From Pelagibacterales bacterium SAG-MED05 (GTDB taxonomy: Bacteria; Pseudomonadota; Alphaproteobacteria; Pelagibacterales; Pelagibacteraceae): a stretch of DNA of 64,000 bases. The notes under the pieces were generated by a model that did not search any database, was not told the DNA's origin, and saw only the letters and a program-made list of their open reading frames with translations. Positions 39,167-47,347 of the stretch are shown here, piece by piece. The position numbers were made by a program, and so were the translations under genes. The DNA is taken from assembly GCA_014654415.1 (NCBI GenBank), contig JACWDC010000003.1, positions 10,001-74,000 of the forward strand. Direction: 5' to 3'. Positions within the stretch are counted from its first letter, which is position 1. Each line of letters opens with the position of its first letter.

Positions 39167-39741
39167 ATTTTTCTTGCTTTAGAAATTCTATTCTCAGAAA
39201 AATCAGTAATTTTTGATAATAAAAGTCTAAAAGGTATTAACATTAATAAAGTTATAAAAAACTTAACAGCTAAATCTCCAAATGCTAAAGAAACCCAAGA
39301 AATACCTGTTGAATAAAAAGCAATTGAAAAAAATAAAAAAGTATCAACTATTGAGCCAAAAACTGACGAGGTGAGTGGAGGAACATACCAAGATCTTTTT
39401 CGTAGCATACTAAAGATTGTTACATTCAAGTTCTGTGCAATAAAAAATGCAACACCTGATCCAATAGCTATTCTAATAGAAATTATATCTGAAAAATTTG
39501 TAGAAATAAATAAAGTTAAAAACACACCAATAAAAAATCCTACATATACAACTTTTCTTGCTACAATTTTTCCATATGCTCGATTAGCTAAATCTGTAAT
39601 TAAAAATGTAATTGGATAACTAAAAGCACCGTAAGTTAAGATTTTACTTAAACCAAAATATTGAATAGGAAATTGAACTAGATAATTTGAGGCAACTACT
39701 ACCAAGCCCATTATAATTGATAGTTTATAAAAAAAACTCAT
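39163..39741 (-). CDS. VUT/YhhQ family queuosine precursor transporter
   Basis: A 192-aa inner-membrane protein with about six hydrophobic segments. The block [17 protein letters not shown] (about 42-58) is the family hallmark, together with [14 protein letters not shown]. Family members import queuosine precursors (preQ0/preQ1) for tRNA modification. Downstream of rpmB on the same strand. Confidence 0.87.
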   Translation of the reverse strand: MSFFYKLSIIMGLVVVASNYLVQFPIQYFGLSKILTYGAFSYPITFLITDLANRAYGKIVARKVVYVGFFIGVFLTLFISTNFSDIISIRIAIGSGVAFFIAQNLNVTIFSMLRKRSWYVPPLTSSVFGSIVDTFLFFSIAFYSTGISWVSLAFGDLAVKFFITLLMLIPFRLLLSKITDFSENRISKARKI

Positions 39742-39752
39742 TACTTAAATAA

Positions 39753-40031
39753 CTAGCCTTTGGAATAAATAGAAGATTTTAGTTTCTTCACTTTTTTTGA
39801 TAATTTTTTGCTTTTAGCTGACATAAGATATTTGTCTAGCCCACCTTTAAAATCTACAGTTCTTAAAGCGGCATTGGTTACATTTAATTTAATGTTCTTT
39901 TTAAGAATATCGCTTTTAAAAGTCACTTTTTTTAAATTAGGTAAGAATCTTCGCTTAGTTTTATTTTTGGCATGACTTACGTTATGACCTTTTAACGGTA
40001 AAACTCCTGTTAGTTCACATCTTTTGCTCAT
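39753..40031 (-). CDS. rpmB: 50S ribosomal protein L28
   Basis: 92 aa beginning MSKRCELTGVLPLKGHNVSH, the standard L28 N-terminus, followed by NKTKRRFLPNLKKVTF. It is usually near the large-subunit surface. The C-terminal Lys-rich tail is typical of the alphaproteobacterial form. Confidence 0.96.
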   Translation of the reverse strand: MSKRCELTGVLPLKGHNVSHAKNKTKRRFLPNLKKVTFKSDILKKNIKLNVTNAALRTVDFKGGLDKYLMSAKSKKLSKKVKKLKSSIYSKG

Positions 40032-40072
40032 AATATTTTCCTAAGGCTATATAGTTCCTGCAAGATCACTGG

Positions 40073-41119
40073 TCAAGTGTTAATTCCAACAGCATCGCTT
40101 ATATTTTTGATTTTATCATTCTTTAAAATTGAAATTAATTCTTTTTTAATTTCTTTTACTATTCCTGGGCCTTTATAAACCATACCTGTATATAATTGGA
40201 TCACATCTGCTCCAGCGGTTATTTTTTCAAATGCACTTTTTCCAGAATCTATACCTCCAACGCCAATAATAGTAATTTTTCTATTTAATTCTTTATAAAA
40301 TTTTTTAATTAAATTTGTGGAAATGTCTTTTATGGGCTGCCCAGATAAGCCACCCGCTTCATCTTTTTTACTATCTAATAATTTCTCTCTATTTTGATTT
40401 GTAGTATTTGAGATAATAACTCCATTAATCTTATACTTTTTTATAATTTCCACAATATTGCTTATTTCTTTTTCATCAATATCCGGTGAAAGTTTTATTA
40501 TCAGAGGTTTATTAATATTTTTATTTTTTTTTAATTTATTCAATCCTTCTAATAACTCTATCATTGAATTTTCTTCATGAAAGTCTCGCAAGCCTTCAGT
40601 GTTAGGGGATGAAATATTAATTGTTATATAATCTGCATAAGAATAAAGTCTAGATAAACAAATATAAAAATCTTCTGATTTATTTTTGGTTTCTCGATTT
40701 GGACCAATATTAATTCCTAGAATTCCCTGGGGTTTATTTTCATTAATTCTCCGAGCAACTATTTCTGATCCATGGTTATTAAATCCAAGTCTATTAATTA
40801 AAGCTTCATCTTTTTCTAATCTAAAAATTCTTGGTTTGGGGTTACCTAGCTGTTTTTTAGGTGTAATTGTCCCTACCTCTACAAAACCAAACCCTAGTCT
40901 AAAAATTGAATTGTAAACTTCAGCACTCTTATCAAAACCAGCAGCTAAACCAATTGGGTTTTTAATTTTTTTGTTAAACAAATTTGTTTCTAATAATTCT
41001 TCTTGTTTAACTCTAAAAAAACTTTCAGGTAAAAAATTTGCTTTAAGTGATTTGATCGCTAGATCATGAGCTGTCTCTGGATCTAATGAAAAAATATAAG
41101 GTTTTAAAATTGAAAACAT
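40073..41119 (-). CDS. pyrD: Dihydroorotate dehydrogenase (quinone), class 2
   Basis: Fourth pyrimidine-synthesis step, passing electrons to ubiquinone at the inner membrane. The 348-aa protein has an N-terminal membrane-associated helix (KPYIFSLDPETAHDLAIK), then the FMN barrel with NPIGLAAGFDK, TINISSPNTEGLR with its catalytic Ser region, and GVGGIDSGKSA. Its stop-side neighbour is rpmB; it follows lysS by two bases. Confidence 0.95.
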   Translation of the reverse strand: MFSILKPYIFSLDPETAHDLAIKSLKANFLPESFFRVKQEELLETNLFNKKIKNPIGLAAGFDKSAEVYNSIFRLGFGFVEVGTITPKKQLGNPKPRIFRLEKDEALINRLGFNNHGSEIVARRINENKPQGILGINIGPNRETKNKSEDFYICLSRLYSYADYITINISSPNTEGLRDFHEENSMIELLEGLNKLKKNKNINKPLIIKLSPDIDEKEISNIVEIIKKYKINGVIISNTTNQNREKLLDSKKDEAGGLSGQPIKDISTNLIKKFYKELNRKITIIGVGGIDSGKSAFEKITAGADVIQLYTGMVYKGPGIVKEIKKELISILKNDKIKNISDAVGINT

Positions 41120-41121
41120 AA

Positions 41122-42684
41122 TTACTTTATTTTATTATTAATTAAATTAATTGTTTCTTTTAGGCCAAAAAAACTAATAAAAAAACCCATTCTTGGCCCA
41201 TCTTCTTCACCAAATAATACTTGATAGATTAATTTAAACCAATCTCGAAGACTTTTTTCGTAACCATTTTCTTTTCCCACAGAATATACAACAGTTTGAA
41301 TATCCTCTGGATTTAATTTTTGATCAACCTTTTCTAATTTCAAAACTAAATTTTTTAAAGCTTCTTTTTCTTTATCATTTGGAATTTTAAATTTTTTATT
41401 TGGCTCTACTTTATCCTTGAAATAATTAATGGCATATTCAGTAAGACCATCTAAAATTGGGTAATTTTGAGGTTTTATTTCTTTATGAAATCTATTAATA
41501 AACTTCCATAATATTTCTTTATTGTCAGCATTACTAGATCCAACTAAATTTAAAAGCATAGAAAAAGGCATAACTGATTTTTCTTTTGGTGGTTTTCCAT
41601 TATGCACATGCCACACTGGATTAATTATTTGATCTTTTTCTTTTTGGTTTGGGTATTTTTCAATTAAAGACAAATATTCATCAACTGTTTTAGGAACAAC
41701 TTCTGGGTAAAGCTTTTTAGCTCTTTTAGGATTGGGATACATATATAAAGATAGACTTTCTGGCGATGCATATCTAAGCCATTGTTCAATCGATATACCG
41801 TTTCCTTTAGATTTAGATATCTTCTCACCTTTTTCATCTAAAAATAATTCATAGGCGAATCCATTCGGTGGAATTTTTCCTAACGCTCTACAAATTTTAT
41901 TAGAAAGTATCGCGCTTTCAGTTAGATCTTTGCCATACATTTCAAAATCAACATCAAATGTAAACCATCTCATTGCCCAATCAACTTTCCATTGTAGTTT
42001 GCAATTTCCATTTAAAATATTAGTTTCAAGTTTTTTATCATTGTTGTTGAAAATAACTGTTCCTTTTTTTGCATCCATGCTTATTAATGGAATTTGTAAA
42101 ACTTTACCTGTATCTGGACAAATTGGTAGAAAAGGACAGTAAGTTTTTCTTCTCTCCTCTCGAAGAGTGGGTAAAACGATATTCATAATCTCTTCATATT
42201 TTTCTAGAACTCTAATCAGGGAATCATTAAAAACACCTTCTTTGTAGTTTGAGGTCGAGCTTTTAAAAGTAAAATTAAAGTTAAATTTTTTTAAAAATTC
42301 TTTTAACATTTCATTGTTATGTTCACCAAAACTTCTATATTTACCAAAAGGATCTGGAATGTCTGTTAAAGGCTTTCCCAAATTTTTTTTTAAAACTTCA
42401 TCATTAGGTATATTTTCTGGAACTTTTCTAAGTCCATCCATATCATCAGAAAATGTAATTAACTCATGGTCAATTTTTTGAATATGTTTTAAAACATTAA
42501 TCATCATGCTTGTTCTTGCAACCTCTCCAAAGGTTCCAATATGAGGTAAGCCGCTAGGACCATAACCTGTTTGAAAAGTAATTTTATTTTTAGCCTTAAT
42601 TATATCTTTTCTATCTTTTAAAAGTTTTCTAATTTCTACAAAAGCCCAGGAAGAGGTTGATTGAATTAAGTTGTTATCAAGCAT
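41122..42684 (-). CDS. lysS: Lysyl-tRNA synthetase, class I
   Basis: Charges tRNA-Lys. The 520-aa enzyme has class I signatures: GPSGLPHIG (42-50) as the HIGH motif and KISKSKGN as the KMSKS motif near residue 290. This is the archaeal-type LysRS also normal in Alphaproteobacteria, not the class II enzyme of E. coli. The anticodon-binding C-terminal domain is present. Confidence 0.95.
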   Translation of the reverse strand: MLDNNLIQSTSSWAFVEIRKLLKDRKDIIKAKNKITFQTGYGPSGLPHIGTFGEVARTSMMINVLKHIQKIDHELITFSDDMDGLRKVPENIPNDEVLKKNLGKPLTDIPDPFGKYRSFGEHNNEMLKEFLKKFNFNFTFKSSTSNYKEGVFNDSLIRVLEKYEEIMNIVLPTLREERRKTYCPFLPICPDTGKVLQIPLISMDAKKGTVIFNNNDKKLETNILNGNCKLQWKVDWAMRWFTFDVDFEMYGKDLTESAILSNKICRALGKIPPNGFAYELFLDEKGEKISKSKGNGISIEQWLRYASPESLSLYMYPNPKRAKKLYPEVVPKTVDEYLSLIEKYPNQKEKDQIINPVWHVHNGKPPKEKSVMPFSMLLNLVGSSNADNKEILWKFINRFHKEIKPQNYPILDGLTEYAINYFKDKVEPNKKFKIPNDKEKEALKNLVLKLEKVDQKLNPEDIQTVVYSVGKENGYEKSLRDWFKLIYQVLFGEEDGPRMGFFISFFGLKETINLINNKIK

Positions 42685-42777
42685 AAATAAGGTTTATTAA
42701 ATTTTATGTATAAAATACAGATATTATTACACGATATTAAGTTGAATTTTATATCTATTTAAATAATCTCAAAAACT

Positions 42778-44226
42778 ATGGCAACAAACAAAACTGTTTT
42801 TTTCATGATTGGGGTGCTGCTTGTTGTCCTTGGGGTTTTTATGCTTGCTCCATATATTATGCAGTTAGTATATAATGAAAATAATCACAGCTTTATTTCA
42901 TCAGCATTTGTAACAATTTTTATAGGAATATTATTCATTCTATCTAACTTAGAAGAAGAGTTTAAACTTAACTTACGACAAACTTTTTTATTTTCAACAC
43001 TAGCGTGGTTAATGGTTGCAATTTTTGGAAGCTTGCCTTTCCTTCTTTCTCCTGAAAAATTTACCTTTAGTGAGGCATTTTTTGAAAGTATGTCTGGCAT
43101 CACTACTACTGGGGCAACAATAATTACTAATTTAGATAATAGCCCAAAAAGCATTCTGTTATGGAGAGCAATAATGCAATGGCTTGGGGGAATTGGAATA
43201 GTTGTTATGGCAATTACAATTTTACCATTATTAAAAGTAGGAGGAATGCAATTATTTAAAATGGAAGGGCCAGATACAACTGAAAAAATTTTACCTAGAA
43301 CAATTGAAGTTGCTACTATTATTATCTCAACATATTTAGCTTTGACTTTACTATGTGTGTTTTTCTACTGGCTATTTGGAATGTCAATATTTGACAGCAT
43401 TTCTCATGCTATGACAACTATTGCTACTGGAGGATTTTCAACTCATAACGATTCTATAGGTTTTTTTAAAAATCCAAATATTGAAATTACAGCAAGTATT
43501 TTTATAGTCTTAGGGAGTATACCTTTCATTTCATACTTAAAATTTGTTAAAGGTAACAAAAAAATTTTTTTTCAAGATTTCCAAATTAAAGGCTTCGTTT
43601 ACCTAATTCTTGTTTCTACATTAATTATGTTTTTGTATTTATTATTTATTAATTATGAAAGCAATGTCTTGGATAAAGTTAGAATATCATCTTTTAATGT
43701 TATCTCTATTTTATCGGGGACAGGATATGTTACAGATGATTTTGGGTTGTGGGGAAATTTTTCTCTAATCTTTTTTTTATTCTTAATGTTTATTGGTGGG
43801 TGTGCTGGATCCACAGCATGTGGTATTAAAATTTTTAGACTACAAATGCTTGTTATTTTTTTAAAGAATCAAATTAAAAAATTATTTTATCCAAATAGCG
43901 TAATAATAAATAAATATAACAATCAGAAAATATCAGATGAATTTATTAACTCGGTTATAGTTTTCATTTTTTCTTTCTTATTTATTTTTTTTATTATTGC
44001 TATGCTGCTATCTATCTCTGGGTTAGATTTTTTAACAGCTATTTCTGGTGCGGCAAGCGCAATATCAAATGTAGGGCCTGGCTTGGGAGGTGTAATTGGT
44101 CCAGACGGGAACTATAAAACTATTCCTGATCTATCAAAATGGATATTGTCAATAGGAATGTTGCTTGGAAGATTGGAATTACTTGCAGTGTTAGTATTGT
44201 TTTTTCCATCTTTTTGGAGAAATTAA
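42778..44226 (+). CDS. trkH: Trk potassium uptake membrane subunit
   Basis: A 482-aa inner-membrane channel with about ten hydrophobic segments. Four pore loops carry the filter Gly: SGITTTGATI (about 103-112), ATGGFSTH, SGTGYVTDDFG and SNVGPGLG. These mark TrkH/KtrB K+ translocators. The cytosolic nucleotide-binding partner TrkA is not adjacent. Confidence 0.93.
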   Translation: MATNKTVFFMIGVLLVVLGVFMLAPYIMQLVYNENNHSFISSAFVTIFIGILFILSNLEEEFKLNLRQTFLFSTLAWLMVAIFGSLPFLLSPEKFTFSEAFFESMSGITTTGATIITNLDNSPKSILLWRAIMQWLGGIGIVVMAITILPLLKVGGMQLFKMEGPDTTEKILPRTIEVATIIISTYLALTLLCVFFYWLFGMSIFDSISHAMTTIATGGFSTHNDSIGFFKNPNIEITASIFIVLGSIPFISYLKFVKGNKKIFFQDFQIKGFVYLILVSTLIMFLYLLFINYESNVLDKVRISSFNVISILSGTGYVTDDFGLWGNFSLIFFLFLMFIGGCAGSTACGIKIFRLQMLVIFLKNQIKKLFYPNSVIINKYNNQKISDEFINSVIVFIFSFLFIFFIIAMLLSISGLDFLTAISGAASAISNVGPGLGGVIGPDGNYKTIPDLSKWILSIGMLLGRLELLAVLVLFFPSFWRN

Positions 44227-44241
44227 AAAAAATAATTAATT

Positions 44242-45615
44242 ATGGAAATATATAAAAAACAAACATTATCTGAAACTTTCTCTGTTTATTTTGATAAACG
44301 AATGATTAGAATATTATTGCTTGGAGCTATTAGTGGATTTCCATGGGTATTAATAGGCAGTAGTTTAAGTTTATGGCTTAAAGAAGATGGGTTAAGCCGT
44401 AGTACCATTGGCTGGGCTGGATTAATTTTTGCTGTTTATGCTTTTAATTATTTGTGGGCACCAATAATCGATAGAATTAGAATTCCTTGGTTGACTGATA
44501 AAATTGGTCACAGACGTGGATGGATTGTTACAATGCAAACTATAATTTTATTAAGTCTAGTTTGTTGGAGTTTTGTAAATCCAACTGCAAATTTAGCTTT
44601 GGTTATTAGTATTGGATTAATAATCGCTATTGCTTCAGCCACACAAGACATCACTGTTGATGCTCTTAGAATTGAACAAATCGGAGAACATGAAGGAAAG
44701 TCAATGCAAGCTGGTGCGGCTATGGCTGTTGTTGGATGGTGGACTGGCTATAAGTTGGGTGGAGTTATAGCATTAAACTTTGCAGAGTTTTTTGAATTAG
44801 CAGGATTTGAAAATTACTGGCAAATTACTTTCTTGGTTTTAGGTATAGTAATTATAGCCTGTAATATAGGATTGATGTTTGTGCACGAACCACAACCAAC
44901 TGATAGAAAAGAATCTCAAGCAAAAACTGATAAATTGATCGAAGATAAGTTGGGTTCCTCTAATTTTGCAACAAAAACTTTGGCATGGATTACAGGAACA
45001 GTTGCTGGTCCTGTGATGAGTTTTTTCAAAAAAAATGGTTTTAATATTGCCTTAGCTATCTTAGGATTTGTTTTTCTTTTTAAAATTGGTGAAGCATTTC
45101 TAGGTAGAATGTCGGTAATATTTTATAAAGAAATAGGTTTTACTAAATCAGACATCGCGCTTTATTCTAAAGGATTAGGATGGATAACCACTGTGATATT
45201 TACTTTGCTTGGAGGTTTGTTTGCAATTCGCTCTGGCGTTATAAAAGCAATGTTTGTCTCTGGTATATTGATGGCATCTACTAACTTGTTATTTTCTTTG
45301 TTAGCTTGGTCTGGAAAATCTGAATTACTTTTTGCGATAGCTGTAATTTTTGATGATATGGCAGCAGCATTTGCAACTGTTGCTTTTGTAGCATTTATTT
45401 CAATGCTAGTTGATAGAACTTATACCGCTACTCAATACGCTCTTCTTGCTTCGATCGGAACTGCAGGTAGAACTACTTTAGCAGCATCATCTGGTGCATT
45501 GGTCGATTGGTTAAATGGAGATTGGGGTATTTTCTTTATAATTACTGCTGGAATGGTAATACCTTCATTGATTTTTCTTTATATTATTAAAGATAAACTT
45601 AAGTTGAATGACTAA
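44242..45615 (+). CDS. AmpG-like major facilitator transporter
   Basis: A 457-aa MFS protein with about twelve membrane segments. LGAISGFPWVLIGSSLSLWLKEDG at the start (residues 24 onward), the WAPIIDRIRIPWL loop and ATQDITVDALRIE are characteristic of AmpG, which imports anhydromuropeptides for peptidoglycan recycling. A cell-wall NlpC/P60 hydrolase gene follows with an 8-base overlap and fits that role; transport of muropeptides is still inference. Confidence 0.85.
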   Translation: MEIYKKQTLSETFSVYFDKRMIRILLLGAISGFPWVLIGSSLSLWLKEDGLSRSTIGWAGLIFAVYAFNYLWAPIIDRIRIPWLTDKIGHRRGWIVTMQTIILLSLVCWSFVNPTANLALVISIGLIIAIASATQDITVDALRIEQIGEHEGKSMQAGAAMAVVGWWTGYKLGGVIALNFAEFFELAGFENYWQITFLVLGIVIIACNIGLMFVHEPQPTDRKESQAKTDKLIEDKLGSSNFATKTLAWITGTVAGPVMSFFKKNGFNIALAILGFVFLFKIGEAFLGRMSVIFYKEIGFTKSDIALYSKGLGWITTVIFTLLGGLFAIRSGVIKAMFVSGILMASTNLLFSLLAWSGKSELLFAIAVIFDDMAAAFATVAFVAFISMLVDRTYTATQYALLASIGTAGRTTLAASSGALVDWLNGDWGIFFIITAGMVIPSLIFLYIIKDKLKLND

Positions 45616-46348
45616 ATATCTTACAAATAATTTTGTAGTTATAAATCTTTACAAAAAACCCTCAAGTAAATCTGAAGTCGTAACACAAATGATTTATGGA
45701 GATAGCTTTTCGGTATTCAAAAAAACTAGAAAATGGCTTAAAGTAAAAATTAAAGAGGATAATTATAAAGGCTATGTACAAAATAAAAATTTTTCTCATT
45801 TTTTAAAACCAACTCATAAGATAAATGTTTTAAAAGCAAAAGTGTACGAATTTCCAAACAAAAAGAAAAAAACTAATGAAATATCATTTGGTTCAAAAAT
45901 AAAAGTCATAGAAAATAAAGCTAGGTTCTTTAGGTTTTCTAAAGGGTGGATAAGCAAAAATGATGTAAAACCTATTTCGTATAAAGAAAAAGATCCTTTT
46001 AGAAGAATATCTATATTTAAAAATATTAAATATAAATGGGGTGGAAAATCTTTTAAAGGAATTGACTGCTCAGCTTTGATACAGTTGTTTCTAAACTTTA
46101 ATAATAAGTTTTGTCCAAGGGATGCAAAAGATCAAGTAAAATATTTTAAAAAAAACATAAAATTAAAAAATATTAAAAAAAATGATATTATTTATTGGAA
46201 AGGTCATGTTGCTTTAGCTCTTTCAAAAAAAAAGCTTATCCATGCTTATGGACCGATGAAAAAAACCCTAATCATGGACATTGATCAAACAATTAAAAGA
46301 ATAGACCGAACTGCTAAATTAAAAGTAATTGGAATAAAAAGGGTATAA
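45608..46348 (+). CDS. SH3b-NlpC/P60 cysteine peptidase
   Basis: 246 aa: two bacterial SH3-like regions (about 5-65 and 72-125) followed by an NlpC/P60 domain. The catalytic C154 lies in FKGIDCSALIQL, with H200 (WKGHVAL) and H211 (LIHAYG) completing the active site. Such enzymes split D-Glu-diaminopimelate bonds in murein peptides. There is no signal peptide, which fits a cytoplasmic recycling enzyme paired with the AmpG-like importer. Confidence 0.88.
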   Translation: MTKYLTNNFVVINLYKKPSSKSEVVTQMIYGDSFSVFKKTRKWLKVKIKEDNYKGYVQNKNFSHFLKPTHKINVLKAKVYEFPNKKKKTNEISFGSKIKVIENKARFFRFSKGWISKNDVKPISYKEKDPFRRISIFKNIKYKWGGKSFKGIDCSALIQLFLNFNNKFCPRDAKDQVKYFKKNIKLKNIKKNDIIYWKGHVALALSKKKLIHAYGPMKKTLIMDIDQTIKRIDRTAKLKVIGIKRV

Positions 46349-46354
46349 ATAGCA

Positions 46355-46385
46355 AAGGCAGCTTCAGTCTCCCTCCACTGCCCTT
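46355..46385 (+). other. Hairpin after the NlpC/P60 gene
   Basis: AAGGCAG and CTGCCCTT pair (one bulged C) around a 16-base loop containing CTCCCTCC. It starts 6 bases after the stop codon. No U run follows directly, so it is not a classical terminator; it could be a 3' stabiliser or part of a small RNA. Confidence 0.4.
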
Positions 46386-46446
46386 GAATTCAATTTAATT
46401 GATTCGAGCTTTTAATTTAAGACTCTTTTTAATTGTATGTTAATAA

Positions 46447-46683
46447 CTATTTTAATAATTTTCTGTAGGCAAATATTACCGCAAATACAATTATCAATGC
46501 TGCTATACCTTGACTTCCCAAACTATTGAGTAGTCTAATTAAATTCTCAGTAACTTGAGTGCCAAAAAAAGCAACATTAGGTCCAAATATTACTTCTGCA
46601 ATAACTGATACAGCTAGTAAAAGAACACCGACTTCTAAGAAACTATTTAAATAATATTTAATTTTAGATATCCATTTATTCAT
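46447..46683 (-). CDS. Small two-span membrane protein, 78 aa (paralogue A)
   Basis: Hydrophobic segments at about 16-36 and 55-74 flank GPNVAFFGTQVTENLIRLLN. It is similar along most of its length to the neighbouring 71-aa protein (GPNVAFFG versus GGNVPFVG; LNSLGSQGIAAL versus VQALGDAGIVGL), so the two are paralogues. GAAGAG lies 10 bases upstream of the ATG. Size and topology would suit a holin-like or pore-like protein, but there is no motif to prove it. Confidence 0.65.
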   Translation of the reverse strand: MNKWISKIKYYLNSFLEVGVLLLAVSVIAEVIFGPNVAFFGTQVTENLIRLLNSLGSQGIAALIIVFAVIFAYRKLLK

Positions 46684-46700
46684 AATTTTATCTCTTCACA

Positions 46701-46751
46701 CTTATTGCCCCGACTTAAATCAATAAGAGGAGGAAAAGTTGGGGCAATAAG
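46701..46751 (-). other. Strong 16-bp hairpin with CCTCCTC loop
   Basis: CTTATTGCCCCGACTT (46701-46716) and AAGTTGGGGCAATAAG (46736-46751) form a 16-bp stem with one wobble. On the minus strand, the coding direction of both flanking genes, the 19-base loop displays TTCCTCCTC, which resembles the 16S anti-Shine-Dalgarno. A second CTTATTG in the loop could compete for the 3' arm. It sits between the paralogous small genes, just ahead of the second one's ribosome-binding site. Confidence 0.65.
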
Positions 46752-46792
46752 CAAATTGCAGTTACTTTGGGAGTTCACTGCGAGTATTTTAT

Positions 46793-47008
46793 TTACTTAT
46801 AAAATCCTAGGATGACTATAGCTGCTACTAAACCAACTATTCCCGCATCCCCTAGAGCTTGCACTAGTCCAATAATATTGTCGGCTATTCCGCCAACAAA
46901 TGGAACATTGCCGCCCAATAATGAAACAACGATACCTAAACCAAGTAGTGATATCACCACTGAAGTTAAAGAGTTTACCGTTGAATTTAATCCTGATAAC
47001 ATTTTCAT
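46793..47008 (-). CDS. Small two-span membrane protein, 71 aa (paralogue B)
   Basis: Starts MKMLSGLNSTVNSL. Hydrophobic segments at about 15-32 and 54-70 flank GGNVPFVGGIADNIIGLVQ. Very Gly/Val-rich. GAGAGGT 5 bases upstream of the ATG is one of the strongest ribosome-binding sites in the window, which suggests high expression. First gene of a likely two-gene minus-strand unit with paralogue A. Family not recognised. Confidence 0.7.
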   Translation of the reverse strand: MKMLSGLNSTVNSLTSVVISLLGLGIVVSLLGGNVPFVGGIADNIIGLVQALGDAGIVGLVAAIVILGFYK

Positions 47009-47036
47009 AGCTACCTCTCTTTTTTGTTCACAGTAA

Positions 47037-47060
47037 ACAAAACGAACTGATTCGTTTTGT
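47037..47060. promoter_or_regulatory. Perfect 10-bp palindrome at the predicted start of transcription
   Basis: ACAAAACGAA-CTGA-TTCGTTTTGT. It lies 28 bases upstream of the small membrane protein gene and overlaps the start point expected from the promoter at 47063-47090. It could be an operator, or a 5' mRNA hairpin if transcription starts further upstream. Confidence 0.5.
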
Positions 47061-47062
47061 AT

Positions 47063-47090
47063 TTAATACTTTATCATTTTCGGAATCCAA
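47063..47090 (-). promoter_or_regulatory. Promoter of the small membrane protein pair
   Basis: On the minus strand TTGGAT, a 16-base spacer and TATTAA match the -35/-10 pattern. It precedes the strong ribosome-binding site of paralogue B. Confidence 0.5.
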
Positions 47091-47180
47091 CATCCTCTAT
47101 TAAGGTTGTTCATTTTGAGTCTTTGTGACTCATTATTGAGCTATTATTAATAATTTTGACTCATTTTGGTCATTACTAAT

Positions 47181-47256
47181 AATGGCGGAGAGAGTGGGAT
47201 TCGAACCCACGAAACGGTTTCCCGTTTACACACTTTCCAAGCGTGCGCCTTCAACC
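47181..47256 (-). repeat. tRNA-Ser(GGA) 3' fragment, copy 1 (att-like)
   Basis: It repeats the 3' three-quarters of the intact tRNA-Ser at 49915, from the D loop to CCA, but the D stem and 5' acceptor are missing. It differs from the other copies at three positions: T stem GTGGG/CCCAC instead of GAGGG/CCCTC (a compensated pair) and one G-U in the anticodon stem. Beyond the shared block it reads TAGC, like copy 2. It cannot fold as a tRNA; it looks like an attachment site left by integration. Confidence 0.85.
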
Positions 47257-47304
47257 TAGCGGCTTAGAATCGTTGATTAACTTTCAATTTATTTTTAAGA
47301 CTTT

Positions 47305-47342
47305 AAAAAAATTGGTCTAGCGACGACCATATGGCGACCAAT
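47305..47342 (-). terminator. Rho-independent terminator of the autotransporter gene
   Basis: On the minus strand ATTGGTC and GACCAAT form a stem around an 18-base loop that can itself fold (CCATATGG), followed at once by a run of seven T. It begins 6 bases after the stop codon at 47348. Confidence 0.75.
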
Positions 47343-47347
47343 CTTAA

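Noticed and set aside
41122..42684. Class I lysyl-tRNA synthetase as evidence of transfer from archaea
   Set aside because: This form is the usual one in Alphaproteobacteria, so no recent transfer is implied.
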